64,000 nt of DNA from GCA-002722245 sp964230605 (GTDB lineage: Bacteria; Bacteroidota; Bacteroidia; Flavobacteriales_C; GCA-002722245), in contig CAXRIN010000046.1 of the NCBI GenBank assembly GCA_964230605.1, positions 46,673-110,672 on the forward strand. The letters run 5' to 3'. The translations under genes were made by a program, and so were the position numbers. The notes below the pieces were generated by a model. That model searched no databases. It was not told where the DNA came from and was given only the letters and a program-made list of their open reading frames with translations. Below are positions 26,660 through 34,605 of this stretch, piece after piece (the stretch's first letter is position 1; each line of letters starts with the position of its first letter).

Positions 26660-26985
26660 TATTTTTTTGCTAAAAATAAAACTCCAATACCTATAAGTAA
26701 ACCTCCTGTAACTTTAGTGAAAGTTAAGGTTTCATCAAAAAGTATACTGGACAATATAAGAATTAAAACAAAATTTAAACTCAGAAAAGGGTATGCAATT
26801 GAAAGGGATACTTTTTTTAATACGTTTGCCCATATTAAAGTCCTTATACCAAAAAGGCCAATAGCGGATATTGTGAATATATTAAAAAGGTTTCCTTCTT
26901 TTACTTCAAATGAGCCAAATTTAGATATTACTTGAGTTAAGGCCATTAAGCCAATGGTGAAAAGTAATAATTTAAACCCTTTCAT
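26659..26985 (-). CDS. Small EamA/SMR-like four-helix membrane protein (first of a pair)
   Basis: A 108-residue hydrophobic protein with four predicted helices. Near its C-terminus it has SILFDETLTFTKVTGGLLIGIG, of which the DE-x-(8)-GxxLIxxG pattern is typical of EamA/SMR transporters. Its start lies 14 bp inside the sulfotransferase gene upstream, and its stop overlaps the partner's ATG. The two proteins share topology but little sequence, as expected for a heterodimeric, antiparallel transporter such as ArnE/ArnF. A drug exporter role is less likely in this location. Confidence 0.72.
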   Translation of the reverse strand: MKGFKLLLFTIGLMALTQVISKFGSFEVKEGNLFNIFTISAIGLFGIRTLIWANVLKKVSLSIAYPFLSLNFVLILILSSILFDETLTFTKVTGGLLIGIGVLFLAKK

Positions 26986-27859
26986 TTTCTTTTTTACTAG
27001 GATTTAGAATCGTTGAAGAATTTTTGAAAAGGTTGTTAATGTAATTATAGTCTCTTTGGTAATAACTCTTAATTTCATCAAATTCATTTACTTTATGAGA
27101 GACAGGTTCATTGTTTTTTATGTTTTTAGCTGATAAATAATCAAACTTTTTTCTTGCCCAAACTACAAAATTACGAGGAAGTAATTGGAGTAGTTTTATT
27201 AACCACATTTGCCTTAATATCCTGTTTAAGAAGTTGTTTTTCTTTCTTAAACTTGAATTTATCTTTGATTTAATAATGTTTTCTTCATTAAAATAAATAG
27301 GGACTTCCAAAAAACGTTCAATTTCATTTAAACTATGAAGGATGTTATGATGAAAGTCTTCGTACTTCATAAGTAGAAGATTGTATCCGAAAAGGTCTAT
27401 TATTTCCTGAATTCTTTTTTCAAAGTCACCAGGTTGAAAATGAAAGCTTACTTCCACAGAATCTTCTATAAATGTATAACCGTTTTTATAATAACTATTT
27501 AATGTAGGCATTGCAATATCGTAACCAGACAATTGTTTATAAAGGGAAATTGTCCAATCTGCTGGTTCCCTGATGACTAGGATTATTTTTTGTCCGGCAT
27601 AATTACTTTTGAAAGCTTCAAAAGATTCATCATCAACAAAAGAAATTGTATCGGTGTCAACGCAAACTTGTTCATCAGTAGCATTGTTAAAATGATCGAG
27701 AAACCATTGATCTCCTTTTGATAAGTGCGCTTTAAAATAATTGGTTTTTCTTCTGAATGGTACAAAGATATTCGGATGTTTATCAAAGGAATGATACAAA
27801 TAGGTCGTTGCTGCTCTTGGCATACCGAGCAAAAAATGAATTTCTGACTTTGTTTTCAT
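26972..27859 (-). CDS. PAPS-dependent sulfotransferase family protein (second copy)
   Basis: A 295-residue protein with a PAPS phosphosulfate loop GMPRAATTYL (12-21) and a 3'-phosphate element IREPADWTISLYKQL (Arg97, Ser105). The alanine pair in place of the usual SG in the loop marks it as a different branch from the copy at 7261. The C-terminal ~60 residues are strongly basic. It lacks a signal peptide and would act in the cytoplasm. It overlaps the small transporter gene by 14 bp. The acceptor is unknown. Confidence 0.78.
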   Translation of the reverse strand: MKTKSEIHFLLGMPRAATTYLYHSFDKHPNIFVPFRRKTNYFKAHLSKGDQWFLDHFNNATDEQVCVDTDTISFVDDESFEAFKSNYAGQKIILVIREPADWTISLYKQLSGYDIAMPTLNSYYKNGYTFIEDSVEVSFHFQPGDFEKRIQEIIDLFGYNLLLMKYEDFHHNILHSLNEIERFLEVPIYFNEENIIKSKINSSLRKKNNFLNRILRQMWLIKLLQLLPRNFVVWARKKFDYLSAKNIKNNEPVSHKVNEFDEIKSYYQRDYNYINNLFKNSSTILNPSKKENERV

Positions 27860-27907
27860 AAGATAAATCGAAGGGGCAAATATCGGATTTATATATTAAG
27901 GACAAAA

Positions 27908-29236
27908 TTAGGAGTCAGGATTTTTTTTAAATGTTAGAGATAATAATAGGAAAGTGAAAAATGGCAGATAAGGAATTTTGTACCTAACAAGAGCTCCGAA
28001 ATTGGAAGTGCTTAACCCAACTCCAAATCCGAGAATAATAGTAAATAGGAAACAAAAAATAAAGAAAGGATCTTGCCTTATGGATTTTATAAGGCTTAGA
28101 GATTTTGATAAGATAACCCATATTGCAATAAGAAGAAGAAGTAGATTTTCAATACCCGAAACCCACATTGTTGGTGAGCCAGACTCCCAAACATATGGCC
28201 TGAAAAGAGCAGCGTTAACTGCTGGGAAAAATTTTGATAAAGCTCCTTGCATCGTAGGTTCAAAAGCTCCAATGTCAAATGAATTGGATCCGTAAACATC
28301 TCTTTTTAAATCGGCATTTTGAACAGCTGCTTCTTCAAATAGGTTATCTGCTGAATATTTTCCAAAAATCTCATCAAAGTCAAAAAATAAGGTGTTTCCT
28401 ATGAAAAAAATCACGAAGGTCGATATAGGTAAAATAGTGATTCTAACAATGGTGGATTTAATTTTCTTTAATCGTTCGAAGTTCGCAAATATTAATAGCC
28501 CGGGAAGTAGGGCAAACATGATATAAGCTTTAATTGTTATAATTAAGTAAAAAGCAAAAGTTAGTTGTAATGTTGTTTTTAATATTCTTTTCCGATCAAT
28601 AAAGAATTGATGTAAACCATAAACAGCATAGCAGGTTGCCCCAAAAGCAAAGGTATCTTTCATAATTCCACTTCCCCAAAATATTGTAGACGGCAGGTAT
28701 AGTATGGCTATATTAATGGCTTTTTCTAAGTCTGGATAACGCTCTATTAGAAAGGAGTATAATTTCCATACCCAGCTGTATATAAAGGTTGTAAGTAAAA
28801 TAGTAGTTGATAAGAAACCTCCAAGTGCAGGTAATGCAAAAACAGAACTAATTTTAATTACGGTATAGGTTCGTTCATCTCTTAGCATGTAGTTTGGAGG
28901 AGAGTTTCCTACATTGTAATAAGCAGCTCTTGTAACTGTATCATTATCGTGAAATAAGAGTTCAAAATACTTAAAAGGGTTGTCTTTAAATACATCCATC
29001 ATAGCATCAACCCCCCGATAATAATTAACGGTATCTCCTCCTCCGTAATAAAGTGCGTAAATCAAACAAAAAATAACTCCTCCAAATATTTTGATTATAA
29101 GTCCTTTTCCAAAGTTTTTGTAATAAGGTTTGTCTTGTATATTTTTTTGCTTGACAGAATTGGCATATGTCAAAACGATAAAAAACATGAGAAGAGAGTA
29201 AACTATATCAAATGGTGTGATTAACTTTATATCCAT
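27908..29236 (-). CDS. Polytopic membrane protein, possible Wzy-like polysaccharide polymerase
   Basis: A 442-residue protein with about ten membrane helices. After the second helix it has YYGGGDTVNYYRG, reminiscent of the GxDxxxY loop in EpsG/Wzy-like proteins, and then a large periplasmic loop near residues 290-360. I do not recognise a named family with confidence. It is the first gene of the leftward operon and its ATG overlaps, on the other strand, the ATG of a truncated glycosyltransferase. If it is a polymerase, the island could direct a second glycan made by a Wzy-type route beside the ABC-exported one. Confidence 0.5.
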   Translation of the reverse strand: MDIKLITPFDIVYSLLMFFIVLTYANSVKQKNIQDKPYYKNFGKGLIIKIFGGVIFCLIYALYYGGGDTVNYYRGVDAMMDVFKDNPFKYFELLFHDNDTVTRAAYYNVGNSPPNYMLRDERTYTVIKISSVFALPALGGFLSTTILLTTFIYSWVWKLYSFLIERYPDLEKAINIAILYLPSTIFWGSGIMKDTFAFGATCYAVYGLHQFFIDRKRILKTTLQLTFAFYLIITIKAYIMFALLPGLLIFANFERLKKIKSTIVRITILPISTFVIFFIGNTLFFDFDEIFGKYSADNLFEEAAVQNADLKRDVYGSNSFDIGAFEPTMQGALSKFFPAVNAALFRPYVWESGSPTMWVSGIENLLLLLIAIWVILSKSLSLIKSIRQDPFFIFCFLFTIILGFGVGLSTSNFGALVRYKIPYLPFFTFLLLSLTFKKNPDS

Positions 29237-29369
29237 GAATAAATATCGTGTACTGTATATTTCTTATGATGGGCTGACTGACCCATTAGGTCAATCTCAA
29301 ATTTTGCCTTATCCCACCCACTTAAGTTGTCTAAATTATGAAATATGTATTCTAAGTTTAGTTAAGTGA
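29235..29369 (+). pseudogene. N-terminal remnant of a glycosyltransferase family 4 gene
   Basis: Translation gives MNKYRVLYISYDGLTDPLGQ and a few more residues (SQILPY), then unrelated sequence and a stop. The first 26 residues closely match the start of the intact GT4 gene at 31466 (MNKTEVIFISYDGMTDPLGQ, then SQVLPY). Similarity stops at about 29312. DNA identity to the intact copy is only moderate, so this is the scar of a different GT4 gene of the same type, not a recent duplicate. The rest of the gene is absent. Confidence 0.82.
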
Positions 29370-29431
29370 TGAGTTTTTTTTAGAAAGCCCTTCTTAATTT
29401 AAATTAGAACTTAACCATGAGTCCAACTTAA
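29322..29431. repeat. 110-bp segment bounded by an 8-bp inverted repeat
   Basis: TTAAGTTG at 29322-29329 and CAACTTAA at 29424-29431 bracket an AT-rich stretch that begins about ten bases after homology to the glycosyltransferase is lost. It could be the remains of a small mobile element. With only 8 matching bases in AT-rich DNA chance is also possible. Confidence 0.25.
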
Positions 29432-29435
29432 TATT

Positions 29436-29443
29436 TAATTTTG
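29436..29443 (+). promoter_or_regulatory. Bacteroidota-type -7 box TAATTTTG
   Basis: This is a perfect TAnnTTTG match ten bases before the ATG at 29454. No convincing TTG is found 19-21 bases upstream. It suggests the acyltransferase gene is transcribed from its own start after the truncated glycosyltransferase. Confidence 0.4.
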
Positions 29444-29453
29444 CGTTTTGATT

Positions 29454-30608
29454 ATGACTAGTTTTTACCATTTAAAAAAGAACCTAGGTAACTTACATAT
29501 TCTAAGAGGACTTTGCGCTTTTTATGTGGTTATTTATCATGCTAAGTTCTTTTTTTGGTCTGGAGGTCAAGGTTACATAAATAAATTTCCTTCAGAAAAT
29601 TGGAGCTGGTTTAATAAGTTAGTTTTTGCCATCGATATGTCATCTTCTGCTGGTAAAGAGATGGTTTATATCTTTTTTATACTGAGTGGTTTTTTTATTT
29701 CATTAAGTGTTTCTAATACTAATTACTCCTACTTTCAATTTATTAAGGTGCGATTTACAAGGATTTATGTCCCTTTTATATTTGCGATATTTCTTGGAGG
29801 AGCATTGTTTTGGTTATCAGATTTAATTATTTCTTTCGATAGTTTCAAAGGGTCGTCACTCACTTTAAACTATGAATTATTTGAGCATAAGGAGCATATT
29901 GGAATTATATCATTTTTAAAAGTTTTATTTGTTTCCAGAGAGGGGACCTCTTTCTTTGGCTATAATTACGTTTATTGGAGTTTAGCTTACGAATTACTAT
30001 TCTACCTAGTTATAGGATTTTTCATGTCTCAGTTAAAAAGAATTTACTTATCGGTTGGCTTCATTTTGGTTTATTTTTTGGGATATTTATTTGATTTGCC
30101 TTCCATTGGAAGAGTTGATTTTAATTACTTTATATTCTTCGGAGTTGGTATATTGTTACAAATTCTTTTTGCTAGGAATGAACAAAAATTAATTAAAACC
30201 AAAATCAATAAATGGATTGTATTACCATTGATTCTAGTGTCTTTTTTAGCAATTTTATTTTTCTTAAAAGTCAAGGATGTCCCCGTGTTTGTAGAACTTT
30301 TTACTGTTGTATTATCGGTTCTTTCAATTTATGCTTTACTTCTTTATGAAATAAAGATATTGTGGTTAAAACGAATATTGGTTTACCTAGGAGAAGTCAG
30401 TTACTCCTTATACCTAAGTCACATACCTTTTTTCATTTTATTTTATTCGATTGGTTTTTATTTTACTAATGAGATAACATTTTACTCAAGAGGCCCCTAT
30501 TGGGTGATGAGTTTCTTGGTAGTTCCTTTTACACTAATAGTATATTATGGAGCTGAAAAACCGTCGCTTAAACTAATTAGGCAAATAAAGAAAGGAAATA
30601 GGGCATAA
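29454..30608 (+). CDS. Acyltransferase-3 family membrane protein (OafA-like)
   Basis: Starting at ATG 29454 (a TTG two codons upstream is less likely) this is 384 residues. The opening NLHILRGLCAFYVVIYHAKF carries the conserved family histidine, and YIFFILSGFFISLSV is the second helix. There are about ten membrane segments, with VSYSLYLSHIPFF near the end and a GAEKPSLKL ending. It would O-acylate a surface sugar. It directly follows the glycosyltransferase remnant and precedes the 2-oxoglutarate oxygenase gene by 52 bp, so it may have been inserted when the island was rearranged. Confidence 0.87.
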   Translation: MTSFYHLKKNLGNLHILRGLCAFYVVIYHAKFFFWSGGQGYINKFPSENWSWFNKLVFAIDMSSSAGKEMVYIFFILSGFFISLSVSNTNYSYFQFIKVRFTRIYVPFIFAIFLGGALFWLSDLIISFDSFKGSSLTLNYELFEHKEHIGIISFLKVLFVSREGTSFFGYNYVYWSLAYELLFYLVIGFFMSQLKRIYLSVGFILVYFLGYLFDLPSIGRVDFNYFIFFGVGILLQILFARNEQKLIKTKINKWIVLPLILVSFLAILFFLKVKDVPVFVELFTVVLSVLSIYALLLYEIKILWLKRILVYLGEVSYSLYLSHIPFFILFYSIGFYFTNEITFYSRGPYWVMSFLVVPFTLIVYYGAEKPSLKLIRQIKKGNRA

Positions 30609-30660
30609 TTTTTAATGCTTCTTGGATAATATTTTGTAAAATTGCTGCAAATCAAACCTT

Positions 30661-31434
30661 ATGTTAGAGTACATTGATATTGAACGAATAAGAAGAGAAA
30701 AGGAAGAATTAAAAAAGGAATGGAATTCTAAGAAGCCTTTTAGATATTTATCTTTCGAAAACTTCTTAAAACCTGAAAAAGCGGAAGAGGTATTATCTGC
30801 GTATCCAACTATTGACGCTGCCAATTGGGATAATACCACCTATATCAATCAAAAAAACAAATTTCAAAAAACAAAGTTTGAGAAAGGATCCACTCTAGAT
30901 AAAGTATTTCAAGAATTAAATTCATCTGAATTTCTTTCAGAACTATCTGATTTAACTGGGATTGAAGATTTAATTCCAGATGAAAAACTATTTGGAGGAG
31001 GGTTGCATCAATCTATCACTGGAGCGTTTTTGGATGTTCATGTTGATTATAACATTCATCCAGAAACCAAATTGCACAGAATGCTTAATGTTCTTGTTTA
31101 TATGAACAAAGATTGGAAGGATGAGTATGAAGGGCATTTGGAACTTTGGGACATGGATAAAAAGGAAAGGTTGGATAGAATTGCTCCTGTTTATAATAGA
31201 CTAGCAATGTTTGAGACAAATCAAATTTCGTATCATGGGCATCCAATTCCTCTAAAATCTCCAGAGGGTGTTACCAGAAAATCTCTAGCTACTTATTATT
31301 ATACAAAAGATCGATTAACTGATAAGGTTGCTGAACATAATACTAAATACGTAAACACAACAGGTACAAAAGGAACTTTGAAGAATTTAAAATCTGGCGC
31401 GAAAGCTTTTTTCGAAAGATTAGGAAAAAAATAG
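30661..31434 (+). CDS. 2-oxoglutarate/Fe(II)-dependent oxygenase, prolyl-4-hydroxylase-like
   Basis: A 257-residue protein with a double-stranded beta-helix signature. His127-x-Asp129 (LDVHVDYN) and His192 or His194 (ISYHGHPIP) form the iron triad, and Arg206 in VTRKSLATYY is the 2-oxoglutarate-binding residue. LHRMLNVLVYMN fits the core strand between them. These enzymes hydroxylate a substrate using O2 and 2-oxoglutarate. Here it stands between an acyltransferase and a glycosyltransferase, so hydroxylation of a sugar, acyl group or lipid-linked intermediate is plausible. The substrate is unknown. Confidence 0.82.
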   Translation: MLEYIDIERIRREKEELKKEWNSKKPFRYLSFENFLKPEKAEEVLSAYPTIDAANWDNTTYINQKNKFQKTKFEKGSTLDKVFQELNSSEFLSELSDLTGIEDLIPDEKLFGGGLHQSITGAFLDVHVDYNIHPETKLHRMLNVLVYMNKDWKDEYEGHLELWDMDKKERLDRIAPVYNRLAMFETNQISYHGHPIPLKSPEGVTRKSLATYYYTKDRLTDKVAEHNTKYVNTTGTKGTLKNLKSGAKAFFERLGKK

Positions 31435-31465
31435 CTTGTAAATTTCAATTCAAGAGAGCTTTTTA

Positions 31466-32701
31466 ATGAATAAAACTGAAGTTATTTTTATTTCCTACGA
31501 TGGTATGACAGACCCATTAGGGCAATCACAAGTCTTACCTTACATTATAGAATTAGGAAAGCGCGGCTATCAATTCCATTTAGTTAGTTGTGAAAAGCCG
31601 GCAAATTTCAAATTACACGCCGATAAAATAAAGGCTATTTGTGAAGAAGCAGGAATAAAATGGCATCCATTAGAATATGAAGATGAAATTCCTGTTTTAT
31701 CAAGTGTTATGAACGTAAGAAAGATATCTAAAGCTATTAAAAACCTATGTGGTAAGTACGATGTTAAAATGATCCATAGTAGATCTTACATACCTGCTAT
31801 TCCAACACTTCGCTTTAAACGAAAATATGGTGTAAAATTTCTCTTTGATATGAGAGGGTTTTGGCCTGATGAGCGTGTTGATGGTGGAATATGGAATCTC
31901 AAAAAATCGCATTTTAAGCAGGTTTACAAATATTTCAAGAAAAAGGAAGTAGAATTCATAAAAGAAGCTGATTACATAATTTCACTTACAGAGAAAGCAA
32001 AAGAAATAATCTATAATTGGGAATATGTTGATACTCAAAAGGTGAAAATTGAGGTAATTCCCTGTTGTGCCGACTTAGAACTTTTTAGCCCGAGTAAGAT
32101 AGATACTAATCATGTTTCAAATTTTAAAAGAGATTTATCAATCTCTGAAAGAGACTTTATCGTAACGTACCTAGGTTCTATAGGATCTTGGTATATGCTA
32201 GATGAAATGATGGAATTCTTCTTAAAGCTTAAAGAGAAAAAATCGAATGCCAAATTTCTCTTTATTACAAAGGATAACCCTGATGTAATAATGAACTGTG
32301 CAAAAAAGTTAAAAGTTGATAAGGACGACATCATTATACAACCTTGTGAAAGAAGCTTTTTGCCTTCTTTATTATCGTTATCTGCTGTTTCTATATTTTT
32401 TATTAAACCAGCTTTCTCTAAGCAAGCAAGTTCTCCAACGAAAATGGCTGAGCTTATAGGTATGGGTATTCCAATAATTTGTAATGCTAACGTTGGTGAT
32501 TCTGATGTTATCGTAAGGTCAGAAAAAGTTGGAATAGTGGTAGAGGATTTTAAGGAAGAGGCTTATGAAATTGCAATAAACAACTTAGAAGAATTATCAA
32601 CAATTCCTCAAAATCACTTAAGGGCTGTAGCTGAAAAGCATTTTTCCCTCGAAATGGGGGCAGCAAGATACGCAAGGGTTTATTCTGAGATAAATTCATA
32701 A
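31466..32701 (+). CDS. Glycosyltransferase family 4 (GT-B fold)
   Basis: A 411-residue GT-B protein starting MNKTEVIFISYDGMTDPLGQ; the DGMTDPLGQSQ loop replaces the GGAE loop and marks a distinct GT4 subgroup common in this phylum. The C-terminal domain has SSPTKMAELIGMGIPIICN, a modified EX7E region. A truncated relative of the same subgroup lies at 29235, about 2.2 kb upstream. It is followed after 20 bp by a methyltransferase gene. Sugar specificity is unknown. Confidence 0.83.
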   Translation: MNKTEVIFISYDGMTDPLGQSQVLPYIIELGKRGYQFHLVSCEKPANFKLHADKIKAICEEAGIKWHPLEYEDEIPVLSSVMNVRKISKAIKNLCGKYDVKMIHSRSYIPAIPTLRFKRKYGVKFLFDMRGFWPDERVDGGIWNLKKSHFKQVYKYFKKKEVEFIKEADYIISLTEKAKEIIYNWEYVDTQKVKIEVIPCCADLELFSPSKIDTNHVSNFKRDLSISERDFIVTYLGSIGSWYMLDEMMEFFLKLKEKKSNAKFLFITKDNPDVIMNCAKKLKVDKDDIIIQPCERSFLPSLLSLSAVSIFFIKPAFSKQASSPTKMAELIGMGIPIICNANVGDSDVIVRSEKVGIVVEDFKEEAYEIAINNLEELSTIPQNHLRAVAEKHFSLEMGAARYARVYSEINS

Positions 32702-32721
32702 ACAAGATTATAGTAATTCAC

Positions 32722-33627
32722 ATGAAAGATATTAAGTATAATTTGAAACATGTTGAGGAGTGCAACATGTGTAAGGCACCAGCATCCGAATCTATTTTAA
32801 TGGGGAGGAGGCTTAATCAATCACAAGGTTCTAATCCAAAAAATAAAGTTGGTTTCTCTGTTTCAATTATGCGTTGTGGGAATTGTGGTTTAATTTATCC
32901 TTACCCGCTACCAATACCTGAATCTATTGATGATCATTACGGAATACCTCCAGAAAGCTATTGGACAAAAGCCTATTTGGAAGTTGATAAGAATTATTAT
33001 GCTGGATATTTAAATCTTTTAGAAAAGGTTTTTAATATCGAGAGCGGAATGAAAGCCTTAGATATTGGTGCAGGAACTGGAAAATGTATGGTTGCATTGG
33101 AAAGAAGAGGTTTTGATGTTTATGGTATAGAGCCCTCGTCAACTTTTTACGAACACACCCAAGGAAATTATAATTTCCCAAAGGATAAATTTTTTAATAA
33201 ATCTGTTGAGACGGCTCAATTTGAAAATGATTTTTTCGATCATATAACATTTGGAGCTGTACTGGAGCATTTATATGATCCTTATGATGCAATAAAGAAA
33301 GCCTTGTCTTGGACTAAAAAAGGAGGGGTAGTTGCTATAGAGGTTCCAAATTCGGACTGGGTAGCTGCTAAGTTATATAACTCTATATATAAGTTAAAAG
33401 GTTCTGAATATGTGGCTAATTTAAGCCCTATGCATGAGCCATTTCATATTTATGAATTCACTCTAAAAAGTTTTGAAGTTGCTTCAAAAACTTTGCCTTT
33501 TGAAGTTGCTCTTCATACTTATTTTCCTGGTGAAACCTATGGCCCTAAAATTTTGCAAAAAATAATAAAAAAAAGAGCTAAAGGAGACAAAGCAATGCAG
33601 CTATATGTTCTTCTAAGAAAGATTTAA
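32722..33627 (+). CDS. Class I SAM-dependent methyltransferase with N-terminal zinc-ribbon-like cysteines
   Basis: A 301-residue protein. The N-terminus has two cysteine pairs, Cys14/Cys17 (CNMC) and Cys52/Cys55 (CGNC), which probably hold a zinc ion. The SAM-binding motif I is ALDIGAGTGK (112-121), followed by an acidic DVYGIEPS strand and VLEHLYDPYDA. This is the arrangement of many sugar C- and O-methyltransferases in polysaccharide and antibiotic clusters. It follows a glycosyltransferase by 20 bp. It probably methylates a sugar of this glycan; the position is unknown. Confidence 0.8.
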   Translation: MKDIKYNLKHVEECNMCKAPASESILMGRRLNQSQGSNPKNKVGFSVSIMRCGNCGLIYPYPLPIPESIDDHYGIPPESYWTKAYLEVDKNYYAGYLNLLEKVFNIESGMKALDIGAGTGKCMVALERRGFDVYGIEPSSTFYEHTQGNYNFPKDKFFNKSVETAQFENDFFDHITFGAVLEHLYDPYDAIKKALSWTKKGGVVAIEVPNSDWVAAKLYNSIYKLKGSEYVANLSPMHEPFHIYEFTLKSFEVASKTLPFEVALHTYFPGETYGPKILQKIIKKRAKGDKAMQLYVLLRKI

Positions 33628-33759
33628 TTCATTTTCTTTATCTCTTTGGTTAGAGTACTTTAAAAAGTATTAGGGAATTTAAATGGAAATTTTTCTGAGT
33701 GCTCAAACTGCAACTTTAACTTTTAGATTTCTTAATTTTAATGCCTATTAAATATTGTT

Positions 33760-34605
33760 ATGGAAGATAAATCAACTTTGATACAAAATGCCATTAATTG
33801 GGCACTAAGGGAGGATATAGGCGATGGTGATCACTCCTCGCTGTCATGTGTTCCCTCTAACGCAATTAATAAAGCAGTTTTATTAGCAAAAGAAGATGGT
33901 GTGTTGGCTGGAGTTGAAATTGCTAAGCAGGTTTTTGAAACTTATGGCGAATTTAAAATTTATTGCTTCAAAGAAGATGGTGATATTGTCAAAAATGGAG
34001 AGGAGGTGTTATTGGTAAACGGAAGTGCACAAGGTATTTTAGCTTGCGAACGATTGGTGTTAAATATCATACAAAGAATGAGTGGTATAGCTACCTATAC
34101 TAAATATCTGGTTGATAAAATTAGTCATACTACGACTCAACTTTTAGATACGCGTAAAACCACTCCTAATTTTAGGGTTTTTGAAAAGGAAGCTGTTAGA
34201 ATTGGAGGTGGTAAAAATCATAGATTTGCACTTCACGATATGATAATGCTTAAGGATAATCATATAGATTATGCAGGGGGGATAGAGGCAGCATTAAATA
34301 AAACTAAACAGTATTTAAAGGAAAAAAATAAAGACCTTAAAATCGAGATAGAGGTTAGAGATTTTAAAGAGTTGGAAGAAGCTTTAAGAGTTGGTGGATT
34401 TCAAAGAGTAATGTTGGACAACTTTACACCAGAGGATACTGTTAAAGCATTGTCAATCATAGGTAGTGAGTATGAAACGGAGTCTTCTGGAGGGATAACT
34501 GAAGAAACAATTAGAAGTTATGCCGAGACAGGTGTAGATTATATATCTGTTGGTGCTTTGACACATCAAGTGAAAAGTTTGGATTTAAGTTTAAAAGCTG
34601 TTTGA
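33760..34605 (+). CDS. nadC: Nicotinate-nucleotide pyrophosphorylase (carboxylating), quinolinate phosphoribosyltransferase
   Basis: A 281-residue enzyme with the full NadC signature: LDTRKTTPNFRVFEKEAV with the catalytic lysine, then IGGGKNHRFALHDMIMLKDNH, and VMLDNF and ESSGGI phosphate/ribose-binding strands near the end. It converts quinolinate and PRPP to nicotinate mononucleotide, CO2 and PPi in de novo NAD synthesis. The length is normal. No nadA or nadB is nearby; a housekeeping gene between a methyltransferase and a glycosyltransferase is unexpected. The stop overlaps the next ATG (TGATG), so it is coupled to the glycosyltransferase. Confidence 0.96.
   Translation: MEDKSTLIQNAINWALREDIGDGDHSSLSCVPSNAINKAVLLAKEDGVLAGVEIAKQVFETYGEFKIYCFKEDGDIVKNGEEVLLVNGSAQGILACERLVLNIIQRMSGIATYTKYLVDKISHTTTQLLDTRKTTPNFRVFEKEAVRIGGGKNHRFALHDMIMLKDNHIDYAGGIEAALNKTKQYLKEKNKDLKIEIEVRDFKELEEALRVGGFQRVMLDNFTPEDTVKALSIIGSEYETESSGGITEETIRSYAETGVDYISVGALTHQVKSLDLSLKAV

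Noticed and set aside
27978..28295. 105-codon plus-strand frame inside the membrane protein gene
   Set aside because: It opposes a gene with consistent membrane topology and has no recognisable domain.
33628..33759. AGTACTTT/AAAGTATT hairpin after the methyltransferase gene as a terminator
   Set aside because: The stem is weak and AT-only in most pairs, without a proper T-run.
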